Positions 25,237 to 34,676 of a DNA stretch of 64,000 bases are shown here, piece after piece. The DNA is from Bradyrhizobium icense. GTDB taxonomy: Bacteria > Pseudomonadota > Alphaproteobacteria > Rhizobiales > Xanthobacteraceae. Under the pieces are notes generated by a model. It searched no databases. It saw only the letters and a list, made by a program, of their open reading frames with translations, and had not been told where the DNA came from. Within the stretch, counting starts at the first letter, position 1. Each line of letters opens with the position of its first letter. A program made the translations under genes and the position numbers. The stretch covers positions 3,658,001 to 3,722,000 of the forward strand of contig NZ_CP016428.1 in the NCBI RefSeq assembly GCF_001693385.1. Direction: 5' to 3'.

Positions 25237-26973
25237 ATGGCCACGCAATCTGTTGGAAAGTTCCTGCCGGCGCTCAAGCTGCGCCTCGGTACCAAGGCTG
25301 TCATCTGTGCGATCCTCCTGATCGCGGTGAATACCGCGCTGGTGGTAGGGGCGGCCCATTGGTCACTGACCTCCGAATTTGGCGACCGGGCGCTCCGGGA
25401 CATCGAGGTCAACCTGCGCACGCTGGGGCTGGCATTTGCCGAGACTTACGGTGACGCCAAGATCACCATCAAGGATGGGGCCGTCGCGCGCGCCGAAATT
25501 CCGAAGATGCCCGAGTTCAAGGACCACGCGATCGTCGATCGCGCGGTGGGCTATGCCGGCGGCAACGCGACGCTTTTCGTCTATGACGACGCCAGTAACC
25601 AGTTCGTCCGCCGCACCACCAACGTCAAGAAGGAGAACGGCGACCGCGCCGTCGGCACCCAGCTCGCGGCCGACCATCCCGGGCAGGCGGTGGTGCGCCG
25701 CGGAGAGGCCTATCGCGGCCCGGCGACGCTGTTCGGCAGGACGTTCATGACGGCCTACTATCCAATCATGAATCCGGCCGGCAAGGTGATCGGGCTCCTG
25801 TATGTCGGCATTCCCATGGCTCACTTCGAGAGCATGCTGTCGCACGCCATTCAGAACATGGCCATTGCAGCCGGCGTCGCGGCGCTTCTGGTGATGCTCC
25901 TGACCTTGCTGCTCGTGCGCCAGGTGACCAAGCCGCTCACCTCGGTCACGGCTTCGCTCACCGCCATCGCCAATGGCGACACCGACGTCGAAATCGACTG
26001 TGACGACCGGATGGACGAGATCGGCGAGATTGCGCGTACGCTTGCGGTCTTCAAGAGCAACTCGGTCGAGCGTCGGCGCATGCGCGACGAACAGACCTCA
26101 GCCGCCACTGCCGCGGCCGAGCAGCGCAAGTCCGAGCTGCGCGGCTTCGTCGATGAGTTCCAGACCAGCGTCGGCGGCATCCTCGACAAGGTGCTGAACT
26201 CCTCCGGCGAGTTCGAGCGCGTCGCGCGGCAGCTCACCGACACCGCGCGCACCACCGCAAGCCTGTCCGGCAAGTCGGCCGGCGCTTCCGAGACCGCCTC
26301 CGAGCATGTCCGCACCGCGGCGGCAGCCTCCGACGAGCTCTCCAGCTCGATCGCCGAAATCACCCGCCGGGTCCAGGAATCGAACGGGATCGCGGCCGAC
26401 GCCGTCAAGCAGGCCGTCGCCACCGACCAGCGCATCAACGAATTGTCGGAAGCCGGCGCCCGGATCGGCGACGTGGTGAAATTGATCACCTCGATTGCCG
26501 AGCAGACCAACCTCCTGGCGCTCAACGCCACCATCGAGGCGGCGCGGGCAGGCGATGCCGGCCGCGGCTTTGCCGTAGTGGCGCAGGAGGTCAAGAGCCT
26601 GGCTGGCCAGACCGCGAAGGCGACCGAGGAGATCTCCAGCCAGATCGGCAGCATGCAGCTTGCGACCGAAGAGTCGGTCAGCGCGATCAAGGCGATCGGC
26701 CAGACCATCGAGCGCATCAGCGACATCGCCACCTCGATCTCGGCGGCGGTCGAGCAGCAGCGCGGCGCGACCCAGAACATCGCGCAGAGCGTGCGTGCAG
26801 CGGCGAGCGGCACGGCCGATGTTGCCGCCAACATCCGCAACGCCGCGCAGGGCGCCGACGAGACCGGCGAGACGTCGAGCCGGATGTTTGCCTCGGCACA
26901 GAATCTGTCGAGCGAAAGCCTGCACCTGAAGGCCGAGGTCGAAAAATTCCTCGACCGCGTCCGCGCCGCCTGA
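25237..26973 (+). CDS. Methyl-accepting chemotaxis protein
   Basis: A 578-residue chemoreceptor. TM1 lies at about residues 20-42, a periplasmic Cache-type sensor at 45-200 ([31 protein letters not shown]), TM2 at about 207-230, HAMP at 232-285, then a long coiled coil with the signalling tip [20 protein letters not shown]. The tip binds CheA and CheW. The Cache domain resembles those that sense small organic acids. There is no pentapeptide tether at the C-terminus. ATG 25237 puts TM1 near the N-terminus. Confidence 0.92.
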   Translation: MATQSVGKFLPALKLRLGTKAVICAILLIAVNTALVVGAAHWSLTSEFGDRALRDIEVNLRTLGLAFAETYGDAKITIKDGAVARAEIPKMPEFKDHAIVDRAVGYAGGNATLFVYDDASNQFVRRTTNVKKENGDRAVGTQLAADHPGQAVVRRGEAYRGPATLFGRTFMTAYYPIMNPAGKVIGLLYVGIPMAHFESMLSHAIQNMAIAAGVAALLVMLLTLLLVRQVTKPLTSVTASLTAIANGDTDVEIDCDDRMDEIGEIARTLAVFKSNSVERRRMRDEQTSAATAAAEQRKSELRGFVDEFQTSVGGILDKVLNSSGEFERVARQLTDTARTTASLSGKSAGASETASEHVRTAAAASDELSSSIAEITRRVQESNGIAADAVKQAVATDQRINELSEAGARIGDVVKLITSIAEQTNLLALNATIEAARAGDAGRGFAVVAQEVKSLAGQTAKATEEISSQIGSMQLATEESVSAIKAIGQTIERISDIATSISAAVEQQRGATQNIAQSVRAAASGTADVAANIRNAAQGADETGETSSRMFASAQNLSSESLHLKAEVEKFLDRVRAA

Positions 26974-27022
26974 CGGAAGCGTAGCGGTTGCTCGTGATGA
27001 ACTGGCTGGTGCCCTGTTACCA

Positions 27023-27125
27023 CGTCATTCCGGGGCGGTGCGAAGCACCGAACTCTGGTGCGCAATTGCGCACCAGAGAATCTCGAGATCCCGGGTCTAG
27101 TGCTTGCGCACCATCCCGGGATGAC
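27023..27125. repeat. Fold-back intergenic repeat with a perfect 26-bp palindrome
   Basis: The outer arms are GTCATTCCGGG at 27023 and CCCGGGATGAC ending at 27125 (one mismatch). The interior contains a perfect 26-bp palindrome at 27053-27078 centred on AATT (core GGTGCGCAATTGCGCACC). Sequences opening GTCATTCCGGGGC are dispersed in Bradyrhizobium genomes. It lies between the convergent chemoreceptor and peroxiredoxin genes, where it could end transcription from both sides. Confidence 0.75.
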
Positions 27126-27161
27126 GGTTTCGATTGATCGCTACGCGCTCAATCGCAACCG

Positions 27162-27821
27162 TCACTTCGGCTGCGGCACGATCCGGATATACGGCTTCGG
27201 CGCCTTCCAGCCGGCCGGATAGATCGTCTTCGCCTCGTCGTCGCTGACGGAGCCTGCGATGATGACGTCCTCGCCCTGTTTCCAGTCGGCCGGCGTTGCG
27301 ACGCGATGCTTGGCCGTCATCTGCAGGGAATCGATCGCGCGGAGGATTTCTGCGAAGTTGCGGCCCGTGGTCATCGGATAGACCAGCACCAGCTTGATCT
27401 TCTTGTCCGGCCCGATGACGAACACGTTGCGGACTGTCTGGTTGTCGGCGGGCGTGCGCGTGAGCGGATCGCCCGACGTTGAGGCCGGCAGCATGTCGTA
27501 AAGCTTGGAGACGTTGAAATCGATGTCGCCGATCATCGGATAGTTCGGCGCCGCGCCCTGCGTCTCCTTGATGTCCTCGGACCATTTCGAATGCCGGTCG
27601 ACAGGATCGACGCTCAAGCCCATCAGCTTGACGCCGCGCTTGTCGAATTCCGGCTTCAACTTCGCGAGAGCGCCGAGTTCGGTGGTGCAAACCGGCGTGA
27701 AATCCTTCGGGTGCGAGAACAAGAGCGCCCAGTTATTGCCGATCCAGTCATGGAATTTGATTTTCCCTTCGGTGGTCTCAGCTTCGAAATCGGGGGCGGT
27801 TGCGCCAATCTGGAGTGCCAT
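27162..27821 (-). CDS. 1-Cys peroxiredoxin (Prx6 class)
   Basis: A 219-residue peroxiredoxin that reduces hydrogen peroxide and alkyl hydroperoxides. The peroxidatic cysteine is Cys45 in FTPVCTTELG, preceded by HPKDF. LSVDPVDRHSKWSEDI and YPMIGD are typical of the Prx6 class, as is the extended C-terminal domain (PADWKQGEDVII, then SDDEAKTIYP). No conserved resolving cysteine is visible, which fits the 1-Cys mechanism. Its promoter should lie in the 461-bp gap upstream. The enzyme is cytosolic. Confidence 0.93.
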   Translation of the reverse strand: MALQIGATAPDFEAETTEGKIKFHDWIGNNWALLFSHPKDFTPVCTTELGALAKLKPEFDKRGVKLMGLSVDPVDRHSKWSEDIKETQGAAPNYPMIGDIDFNVSKLYDMLPASTSGDPLTRTPADNQTVRNVFVIGPDKKIKLVLVYPMTTGRNFAEILRAIDSLQMTAKHRVATPADWKQGEDVIIAGSVSDDEAKTIYPAGWKAPKPYIRIVPQPK

Positions 27822-28282
27822 GGTTTCACCTCATGTTATTCAAGTTACGGGGGAAATTTGTCTTCAACATTATAGGAGTCTGAAGCGGTTAAGTGAACCG
27901 GCTAGCGCAGAAGGTGAGATCCTTCTCAGCAAGCCCGGAACTCCTAGCATCTTCTTTTGATCCGCGCCTCTGCGACGAAAAGAACCGTTGGCTCCTGCAT
28001 TCGATGGAGGAAGTAGATTCGGGGGCCATCCTGTTGTTTGGTCGCGATCTTTTCATCGCTGCTCCACTTTTTTGCCGTTGCTGCCCAGATATTGCCTTTT
28101 ATGGCCCGCATCACGCCGGGCCATTTTGCACCCGAGCGTGCTTTGGCTGAACCGTGACGGACCTCACAGCGACCAATTGGCAACCATGTAAAAATCTCGG
28201 AATGCGGGTTTCGAGTCGTTAACCGCTCGTTCATGCCCCGTATGGAAATGCTGGACTGGAATTGAAATTGAGAAGTGCAACT
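27822..28282. other. Long divergent intergenic region, no gene assigned
   Basis: This gap separates the divergent peroxiredoxin and hypothetical genes. Open frames cross it (for example 27893-28150 on the + strand and a reverse frame from 27944), but none has a domain or a ribosome site. A small hairpin AGAAGG-TGAGAT-CCTTCT lies near 27910-27927. It must contain promoters for both neighbours; I cannot place them with confidence. Confidence 0.4.
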
Positions 28283-28852
28283 ATGTCTGCCCCGACGGCT
28301 GTAGCCGCTGAAACATCCCTTCAACCATCCTGCCGCAAGACCGCCGCTTATGCGCTCACCATCGTGCGCGATGGCGTGATCACCGGCGAGGGCCCCACGA
28401 CCAAGGGCCGCATCCATTTCTCCCGCGCGCTCGATGCCGATGACGCCGCTTGGTGCGTACGCATCCTGACCGTGAGCGCCGTCGAACATGAGCCGGTGAG
28501 CCGCGCCGAAGTCGAAGCGTTGTTCGAAATCAGCGATGCGGCCGCGGAACGCACCGACGACGGACGTTTCGACGATTTGTTGGCCAAGGCGGTCGCCCAC
28601 CATGCCGCTTCCGAGTCCGGCCTGCCGGTGCCGCCGCGCACGGTGGCGCTGTCGCCGGATACGCCGATCGAGAGCTGGGCGCCGGTGAAGGCCGCCAACA
28701 TCGACACCAAGGTGCTGGAATGGATCGCCAGCCAGATGCGCGGCAAGCGCCACAGCAACCGTCGCCTTGCGGCGCTGGTCGCCACCCTGGTCGGCGCCGC
28801 CGCGCTGCCGCTCGCGCAACTGCCGGGCATGCTGGACATGGGAATGCTGTAG
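28283..28852 (+). CDS. Hypothetical protein with C-terminal hydrophobic segment
   Basis: Unknown function, 189 residues. The sequence has a soluble region with an acidic stretch (DADDAAWCVRILTVSAVEHE) and ends with a hydrophobic segment (LAALVATLVGAAALPLAQLP, about residues 162-181), suggesting tail anchoring in the membrane. ATG 28283 is preferred; a TTG at 28262 is in frame. No known domain is recognised. The CsbD-like gene follows 131 bp downstream. Confidence 0.6.
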   Translation: MSAPTAVAAETSLQPSCRKTAAYALTIVRDGVITGEGPTTKGRIHFSRALDADDAAWCVRILTVSAVEHEPVSRAEVEALFEISDAAAERTDDGRFDDLLAKAVAHHAASESGLPVPPRTVALSPDTPIESWAPVKAANIDTKVLEWIASQMRGKRHSNRRLAALVATLVGAAALPLAQLPGMLDMGML

Positions 28853-28983
28853 GTCCATTTGGCGACACTTGTGCGGAACCGACCTCGGAGTCGGGGAGCA
28901 TTGCCGGTCCCGGTAAAATCCTGCTCGAAAACACGTGGAAACATTGCCGCCTGACGTCGTTCTTCGATGGAAGGAGGCCCGCC

Positions 28984-29262
28984 ATGAGCAAGTTCCATGA
29001 GAAGGTCGAGGCTCAGACCAAACAGATCATCGGGCAAATGCTCGGCGACGAACTGTTAGTTCGGGAAGGCAAGGAGCAACATCGGCAAGCGACAGAGCCC
29101 GAACCGACCGATCCCGGATCGTCCGATGGCAGCGACGACCAGGGCATCGTCCGTGATCAACGGGGACAGGAGCAACCCAAGGACAAGGAGCGCGCCCAGC
29201 GCGTGAGCCGGGTCGACCGCGGCGGCGATCCACCCGGAAAGAAGACTTCAGACAATCGCTAA
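28984..29262 (+). CDS. CsbD-like small stress protein
   Basis: A 92-residue hydrophilic protein. The N-terminal third, KVEAQTKQIIGQMLGDELLV followed by REGKEQHRQA, fits the CsbD pattern (amphipathic helix, Gly-x-x-x-Gly-Asp, EGK). The remainder is a charged, probably disordered tail (repeated DQ, GQEQ and KDKER stretches), longer than in typical CsbD. GAAGGAGG precedes the ATG. CsbD-like proteins are often induced by general or osmotic stress; the molecular role is unknown. Confidence 0.7.
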   Translation: MSKFHEKVEAQTKQIIGQMLGDELLVREGKEQHRQATEPEPTDPGSSDGSDDQGIVRDQRGQEQPKDKERAQRVSRVDRGGDPPGKKTSDNR

Positions 29263-29291
29263 ATCTTCAGGGTAATCGCTAAAACCAAAAG

Positions 29292-29319
29292 AGAAGAGGC
29301 GTATTTGACCGCCTCTTCT
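29292..29319 (-). terminator. Intrinsic terminator between convergent genes
   Basis: AGAAGAGGCG at 29292-29301 pairs perfectly with CGCCTCTTCT at 29310-29319 over an 8-nt loop. Read on the reverse strand the stem is followed by CTTTTGGTTTT, a T-rich tail, so it best serves the reverse gene at 29339-29680. The same hairpin could slow forward transcription from the CsbD-like gene. Confidence 0.75.
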
Positions 29320-29338
29320 TCAAGGCCTGTCGTGTTGG

Positions 29339-29680
29339 CTACTGACAGATGTGACGCCGGCCGTCCTCGCCGATGAACGTCGTTCCGGGCTGACAGACGA
29401 ATCCGCTACTGTAGCTGCCATAGTAGCGACGCCCATAATAGCCATCATTGTAGGCGTAGACGTCATTTCGGAACGGAGCTGTCGCAATCGCGCCGGCCGT
29501 GCCGCCGACCACGCCGGCGGCTATCTCACCCGGCCAGAATCCGCTGTGGCGGTGATAAACCCGGTCCTGGGTCTGCGGTTTACGGATGGCATCCGACCGT
29601 CCGTGAGGATCCTGCGCCAGTGCTGGCGCTGCGACCGCAGTCGAAAGAACCGCCGCTGCGGCTAGGAGCTTCAAGTTCAT
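29339..29680 (-). CDS. Small exported protein with C-terminal GEDGRRHIC motif
   Basis: A 113-residue protein with a clear signal peptide (MNLKLLAAAAVLSTAVAAPA, cleavage after ALA). The middle has a Gly-rich helix (GEIAAGVVGGTAGAIATAP) that could span or insert into a membrane, then a Tyr-rich run, and the C-terminus CQPGTTFIGEDGRRHICQ. That ending matches the pattern of the exported protein at 23040-23297. An intrinsic terminator lies 20 bp downstream. Function unknown. Confidence 0.72.
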   Translation of the reverse strand: MNLKLLAAAAVLSTAVAAPALAQDPHGRSDAIRKPQTQDRVYHRHSGFWPGEIAAGVVGGTAGAIATAPFRNDVYAYNDGYYGRRYYGSYSSGFVCQPGTTFIGEDGRRHICQ

Positions 29681-30058
29681 GGGTTGCCTCCGTTGTGCTT
29701 ACGCGGGGCCAACAAACAGCGATGTTGGCCGTTCCGATCTCGTGATCGGCTCGTTTCAAACGGATGTGAGGTTTCTGTTCCGGCTTCTGTTCCGCCAAAG
29801 GTGCTCAATCAGCAAACGCACCACTTTTGTGTGGCCGGAATAGCGGCCGCGATCACACGCCCTCCCGGCCCGTTGGGAACGATGCCCCGCAGTACCGATT
29901 TACCGAGACAGCTCAATCTCAGGATCCGGGTGACCGAAGCGTTCAGTGCGAAGGTCATCGAGGAGGTGAGGGAAGGCCGGCACACCAGGCGGGCTTCTCA
30001 GGATGAGGGTTTGAGCAGCTATGAAGCAGTAAGACTGACCGCAACCCATGAGGTCGCC
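29681..30058. other. Gap before the PPC-domain gene, no separate gene assigned
   Basis: The forward frame of the next gene stays open through this stretch back to 29684, but the added residues match no domain and there is no good ribosome site before 30059. A short forward stretch near 29882 (ATG CCC CGC) reads as a helical peptide and cannot be excluded as a small gene. Promoters of the divergent exported protein should lie at the left edge. Confidence 0.35.
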
Positions 30059-30511
30059 ATGAAGAGCATGCTTATCGTCGCCGATCACGAGGCGCAGGTT
30101 CACGTCGTCATTCTGGACACGGGAGAGGAGGCGTTTGCCGCGCTCACCCGGTTCGCCGAAAAATCCGGAATTTCCGCGGCCTCGCTGACCGCGATCGGCG
30201 CCTTCGAACGGGCGACGGTCGGCTGGTTCGACGTCGCCGCGAAGAACTACCGGAAGATCGAGGTCGACGAGCAGTGCGAAGTCCTCAGCGCGATCGGCGA
30301 CATCGCCGCAGGCGACGACGGCAAGCCCAGCCTGCACGTCCATGTCGTGCTCGGCCTTTCCGACGGTTCGACACGCGGTGGTCATCTGCTGGCGGCAACC
30401 GTCAGGCCGACGCTCGAAGTGATCTTGACCGAAGCGCCGGCAGCGCTTCGACGCAAGAAGAGGCCCGACCTTGGAATTGCCCTGATCGATCTTGCGGCGG
30501 GGGGCGGGTAG
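30059..30511 (+). CDS. PPC/DUF296 domain protein
   Basis: A 150-residue protein consisting of one PPC (DUF296) domain, the fold also found in plant AT-hook proteins. Diagnostic blocks are VVILDTGEEAFAALTRFAEK, ISAASLTAIGAF, and the metal-binding-type LHVHVVLGLSDGSTRGGHL. Bacterial members are small trimeric proteins of unknown activity, often near stress genes. ATG 30059 gives the family length; the frame is open for 125 codons upstream without a matching domain. Confidence 0.8.
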   Translation: MKSMLIVADHEAQVHVVILDTGEEAFAALTRFAEKSGISAASLTAIGAFERATVGWFDVAAKNYRKIEVDEQCEVLSAIGDIAAGDDGKPSLHVHVVLGLSDGSTRGGHLLAATVRPTLEVILTEAPAALRRKKRPDLGIALIDLAAGGG

Positions 30512-30585
30512 CGCCTTCGACGGGCGCTTTAGGAACCATTTCATTCGGTCCCATGTTGTCAGCGCACCCATCAATGGAGGAAGCC

Positions 30586-31077
30586 ATGCCGGACAAAGAC
30601 CTGAATGAACTGTTCCTGGATACGCTCAAGGATATCTACTACGCCGAGAAGCAGATCCTGAAGGCGCTGCCGAAAATGGCGAAGGCCGCCACTTCGGACA
30701 AGCTCCGGGCCGCCTTCGAAAAGCACCACGAAGAGACCGAGGAGCAGGTCGAAAGGCTGGAAGAGATATTCGAGCTTCTCGGCAAGCCAGCGCGCGGCAA
30801 GAAGTGCGAAGCGATCGAGGGCATCATCGACGAAGGCAAGGACATCATGGAGCAGTATGCCGACACGCCCGCGCTCGATGCCGGCCTGTTGGCCGCCGCC
30901 CAGTCGGTCGAGCATTACGAGATTTCTCGTTACGGCACCCTGAAAGCCTGGGCACAAAAGCTCAACAATCCGCAAGCCGTGAAGTTGATCGATCAGACGC
31001 TTGCCGAAGAGAAAAAGACCGACGAAACCCTGACCAAGATCGCGGAGACTGAAGTCAATTACGAGGCCGCGGCATAG
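30586..31077 (+). CDS. DUF892 ferritin-like protein (YciE/YciF type)
   Basis: A 163-residue four-helix protein of the DUF892 family. DLNELFLDTLKDIYYAEKQI opens the first helix, and carboxylate and histidine ligands appear in EKHHEETEEQ and VEHYEISRYG, consistent with a ferritin-like di-iron site. YciE/YciF-type proteins are induced by osmotic and general stress. TGGAGGAAG before ATG 30586 gives a firm start. It follows the PPC-domain gene by 74 bp on the same strand, so the two may share a stress promoter. Confidence 0.88.
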   Translation: MPDKDLNELFLDTLKDIYYAEKQILKALPKMAKAATSDKLRAAFEKHHEETEEQVERLEEIFELLGKPARGKKCEAIEGIIDEGKDIMEQYADTPALDAGLLAAAQSVEHYEISRYGTLKAWAQKLNNPQAVKLIDQTLAEEKKTDETLTKIAETEVNYEAAA

Positions 31078-31120
31078 AGCACTCGTTCTATTGCGTCATG
31101 GCTGCTCAAACCGCTCATCC

Positions 31121-31148
31121 CGAGGCGCCCGCAGCGCGGGCGTCTCGA
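31121..31148. repeat. Short inverted repeat of the CTCATCC-CGAGGCG type
   Basis: CGAGGCGCCCGC and GCGGGCGTCTCG form arms with a 4-nt loop and one mismatch, preceded by CTCATCC and followed by AAGAATG. The layout matches the dispersed repeats around genes in Bradyrhizobium and Rhodopseudomonas that end in GCGTCTCGAA. It lies 43 bp after the DUF892 stop and could act as a terminator. Confidence 0.6.
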
Positions 31149-31329
31149 AGAATGTAAGCCACAGACGGGGCCTCATGCTCGTCGGCGCCCCACGTGAGCA
31201 CCTTCGCAATCTGTTCGACTTCCTTTCGGGCCGAACAAATATTTGCGCACCGGGCGCCAGCGTAAGCAAACGTTTAGCCGCTGCCCGTAAAATGCCGGCA
31301 TCAACTTCTGCATTAACCCCTGGTTAGTC

Positions 31330-31857
31330 ATGCGCCTTCTGCCGATGAAAGAGCCGGACAGGTCCTGGCGGTCGATCAAGGGCCAGTGGAAGAAAGACGC
31401 CGAAAGCGTCGGAGAGGATTTTTCGACCTTTTCGACGGGAAGCTTTGCGGCTTATGACGGGCTGACCAGGGAAGGCGATCACCCCAGTCTCTACTGCCTG
31501 TCCGATGGCGAACGCGTCCACGCGGCCTGCCAGGTCAGCCGCCTGATGATGAGCAAGTTTCCAGATCCCATCCTCCGCGCGCGCTTTATCGTGGTGTCGC
31601 CGGTTTACGAACTCGGCATCGCGGATGCCGGCCAGTATGCCCAGACGATGGTGGCGCTGTTCTCGGGCATCGTATGGCTGTCGAGAGACACGATGTCGGC
31701 GAGCCACATCCGGTTTTTCCTGCGCAGTCCCGGAGACTCGCAGTTTTTCGCGGCGCTGCAGGCTTCGACGCCGGGCTCGCTGTTTTCGAAGTTCACGATC
31801 GACGGCGCGCTGATCGAGTGCAGTCTCAAGGAAGACGAGATGGCGGAATCCGCGTGA
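31330..31857 (+). CDS. Hypothetical protein
   Basis: Unknown function, 175 residues, no signal peptide or membrane segment. The sequence has a mixed alpha/beta pattern with RARFIVVSPVYELGIADAGQ and a Ser/Phe-rich C-terminal half. Codon use matches the surrounding genes, which supports it as real. No good ribosome site is seen before ATG 31330; ATG 31345 is an alternative. It precedes the GGDEF-EAL gene by 92 bp and might be co-regulated with it. Confidence 0.6.
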   Translation: MRLLPMKEPDRSWRSIKGQWKKDAESVGEDFSTFSTGSFAAYDGLTREGDHPSLYCLSDGERVHAACQVSRLMMSKFPDPILRARFIVVSPVYELGIADAGQYAQTMVALFSGIVWLSRDTMSASHIRFFLRSPGDSQFFAALQASTPGSLFSKFTIDGALIECSLKEDEMAESA

Positions 31858-31949
31858 TTCCGCGGCCGTCTTAACCCCTCGATAACTCATTTTGCTAACC
31901 GCCTCTTGGCTTGTGGTCCCTACAACGAGCGCCTGTGGGGGCAGCGAAA

Positions 31950-34670
31950 ATGCTGAATAATCCATCGAAAGACGTCATCGCGGAGAGCCAGCCGCTGTTC
32001 GGTCGCGGCATGCCGTGGCGGATCAGGCTGAGTGCGATCCAGTGGCTGATCCTGAGCGCCGCGGGGCTCGTGATCGCGATCATGCTCGGCACCGGCTATT
32101 TTGCCCTGCAGTACCGCGAGCGGGCGCTGGAAGTCGCCGAGCGCGAACTCAACAACAGCGCGCTCTTGCTGTCACGGCATTTCGACCAGCAATTGAGCGA
32201 TCTACAGCACGTGCACGAGGACGTCGTCGCCGCCATGCGGGCCGACGGGGTCGATACGTCGGAAAAGTTCGAACAGAGAATGTCGACCTTGAGCGTGCAC
32301 GAGATGCTGCGCAGCAAGCTTTCGGCGCTGCCCCATGTCGGCGCGCTGAACCTGTGGAACGCCAAGGGATGGCTGATCAACTCCTCCGAGATGTGGCCAG
32401 TCCCCGATCTCAGCATCGCGGACCGCCAGTACTTCAAGGAGTTCACGTCGGGAAGATCGACGCGAGACGTGATCGTCGATCCGGTCGTCAGCAAGGTGAC
32501 GAGGAACTGGACCACGCTATTTGCGCGCAAGATCGTCGGCCGCAATGGCGAGATCATCGGATTTGCCAGCCGTGGCGTCGAACCTTCGCATTTCGAGGCC
32601 TTTGTCGGATCGCTGGAGCTCAACAGCGATACCGCGATCTCGATGATTCACCGCAACGGCACCATCATTGCCCGCTATCCCAAGGACGACAGCCTGATCG
32701 GCTTCAATGTCGCCGAAACCGAGGCCTTCCAACGCGCGCTGGCCGTGGATGGCAACATATCCGGGCGCTTCACCAGCGCGAGGCGGGCGGAAGACAAGGT
32801 CGGCGCGGTCAAGTCGCTCATGCACTTTCCGATCCTGATCGTCGCGACTACCCGAACGGAGGCTGCGTTGGCCGACTGGCGGGCGCAGACCAGGCTGCAA
32901 TTTTTCGCGGCAGCGTTGGCAATCATCGTCGTGATCGGCATGGTCTTTCTGATCGTGCGCCAGCTCCGCGGCCAGCATGCCGCCGCGCAGCGCAAGCTTT
33001 CGGAGAAGAGCCAGCATCTCGACACCGCCATCAACAACATGACGCAGGGCCTGTTGCTGTTCGATGCCTCCGGCCGTCTTGTGATCTGCAACCGCCAGTA
33101 TATCGAAATGTTCGGGCTGTCGCCGGAGGTCGTCAAACCCGGCTGTCATCTGCGCGACCTGATCCGGCACCGTCAGGAACGCGGCTCCTTTCTCGGCGAC
33201 GTCGACGCCTATTGCGACCGCTTCCTCGATCCCAATGGCAGCCTGGTTCAGGACACTGTAACCTCGACGCCGGACGGGCGCATGATCCGGCTGATCTTCA
33301 AGCGCTCGGCGGACGGCGGCTGGGCCACGACGCTGGAAGACGTCACCGAAGGGCGTCGCGACCAAGCCAGGATCGAGCATCTCGCGCATTACGACGCGCT
33401 GACCAATCTGCCGAACCGCACCCTGTTCCAGCGCCATGCGGAGGGACTGCTGCTGGAAACCGAGGGGTGCGAGTTCGCGATCCTCTATATCGACATCGAC
33501 GAGTTCAAGCGCATCAACGACACGCTGGGACATCTGATCGGCGACGAGTTCCTGAAGGGCGTTGCGGAGCGGTTGCGCCAGTCGGTCGGCCCGGAAGACT
33601 TCATCGCCCGCCTCGGCGGGGATGAGTTCGCCATCCTGCAGCACGACATCGGGAGCTCCGAGGACGTTCACGCGCTGGTCGCGCGGATCTATCAGGCACT
33701 GCGTACCCCGTTCGATTGCCATGGCCATCAGCTTTCCAGCGATGCCAGCATCGGTATCGCGATTGCCCCGCGCGACGGCTCGGACCTGTTCGATCTCCTG
33801 AAGAACGCCGATCTCGCGATGTATGCGGCGAAGGCCGCCGGCCGCAGGACTTATCGCTTCTTCAATCCGGAGATGGAGCAGCAGGCCAATCATCGCCGCG
33901 AGTTGGAGGCGGACTTGCGCGAGGCGCTGGTGCAGGGCGGGTTCGAATTGCATTATCAGCCGCAGGTCGATCTGCGCGGCGACGGCGTCACCGGCTGCGA
34001 GGCGCTGCTGCGCTGGCGGCACCCGGTGCGCGGCATGATTTCGCCCGCCGACTTCGTACCGGTCGCCGAGGAGACCGGCCTGATCGAGGAGATCGGGCGG
34101 TGGGTGTTGCGCACCGCCTGTACCGAAGCCGCCGCCTGGCCGGCCCATGTCCGCATCGCCGTCAACGTCTCGCCAGTCCAGTTCCGCTCAGAGACGCTTT
34201 CGCTGAAGGTCGCCGCGGCGCTGACCGAGAGCGGGCTCGACCCGCGCCGGCTGGAGCTGGAGATCACCGAAGCCGTCCTGATTGCGGACGACGACGCCGC
34301 GCTTACGACGCTGAACCAGCTCCGCGCGCTCGGCATTCACATCGCGCTCGACGATTTCGGCACCGGTTATTCATCGCTGCAATATCTGCAGCGCTTCCCG
34401 TTCGACAAGATCAAGATCGACCGCTCCTTCGTCAAGGAAGTGACGCGCAATTCCTCGTCGGCCTCGATCATCCGCGCGGTGGTCAGCATCGCCGCCGACC
34501 GCAACATGATCACGACCGCCGAAGGCGTCGAGACGTTGCAGCAGCGCGAGACCGTGCAGAATCTCGGATGCACGCAAATGCAGGGCTATCTGTTCAGCGC
34601 CGCGCGTCCAGCCCAGGAGATCCGCGTGCTACTGGCGACGGGGGAGGCCGGCGTCGAGGCCGCGGCGTGA
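31950..34670 (+). CDS. Membrane GGDEF-EAL protein with PAS domain
   Basis: A 906-residue c-di-GMP enzyme. TM1 (about residues 31-53), a large periplasmic Cache-like sensor (about 55-310), TM2 (about 322-345), a PAS domain (about 365-470), a GGDEF domain with intact GGDEF at 556-560, and an EAL domain with EAL at 684-686 and DDFGTGYSS later. Both catalytic motifs are intact, so it may make and degrade c-di-GMP. GGGGGC before ATG 31950 supports the start. It converges on the hybrid kinase gene with only 6 bp between the stops. Confidence 0.92.
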   Translation: MLNNPSKDVIAESQPLFGRGMPWRIRLSAIQWLILSAAGLVIAIMLGTGYFALQYRERALEVAERELNNSALLLSRHFDQQLSDLQHVHEDVVAAMRADGVDTSEKFEQRMSTLSVHEMLRSKLSALPHVGALNLWNAKGWLINSSEMWPVPDLSIADRQYFKEFTSGRSTRDVIVDPVVSKVTRNWTTLFARKIVGRNGEIIGFASRGVEPSHFEAFVGSLELNSDTAISMIHRNGTIIARYPKDDSLIGFNVAETEAFQRALAVDGNISGRFTSARRAEDKVGAVKSLMHFPILIVATTRTEAALADWRAQTRLQFFAAALAIIVVIGMVFLIVRQLRGQHAAAQRKLSEKSQHLDTAINNMTQGLLLFDASGRLVICNRQYIEMFGLSPEVVKPGCHLRDLIRHRQERGSFLGDVDAYCDRFLDPNGSLVQDTVTSTPDGRMIRLIFKRSADGGWATTLEDVTEGRRDQARIEHLAHYDALTNLPNRTLFQRHAEGLLLETEGCEFAILYIDIDEFKRINDTLGHLIGDEFLKGVAERLRQSVGPEDFIARLGGDEFAILQHDIGSSEDVHALVARIYQALRTPFDCHGHQLSSDASIGIAIAPRDGSDLFDLLKNADLAMYAAKAAGRRTYRFFNPEMEQQANHRRELEADLREALVQGGFELHYQPQVDLRGDGVTGCEALLRWRHPVRGMISPADFVPVAEETGLIEEIGRWVLRTACTEAAAWPAHVRIAVNVSPVQFRSETLSLKVAAALTESGLDPRRLELEITEAVLIADDDAALTTLNQLRALGIHIALDDFGTGYSSLQYLQRFPFDKIKIDRSFVKEVTRNSSSASIIRAVVSIAADRNMITTAEGVETLQQRETVQNLGCTQMQGYLFSAARPAQEIRVLLATGEAGVEAAA

Positions 34671-34676
34671 GCTGCC

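Noticed and set aside
27893..28150. Forward ORF of 85 codons in the gap before the gene at 28283
   Set aside because: No ribosome site or domain and a composition unlike the neighbouring genes; not enough to call a gene.
32517..34148. Reverse ORF of 543 codons
   Set aside because: It is antisense to the GGDEF-EAL gene, whose catalytic motifs are intact.
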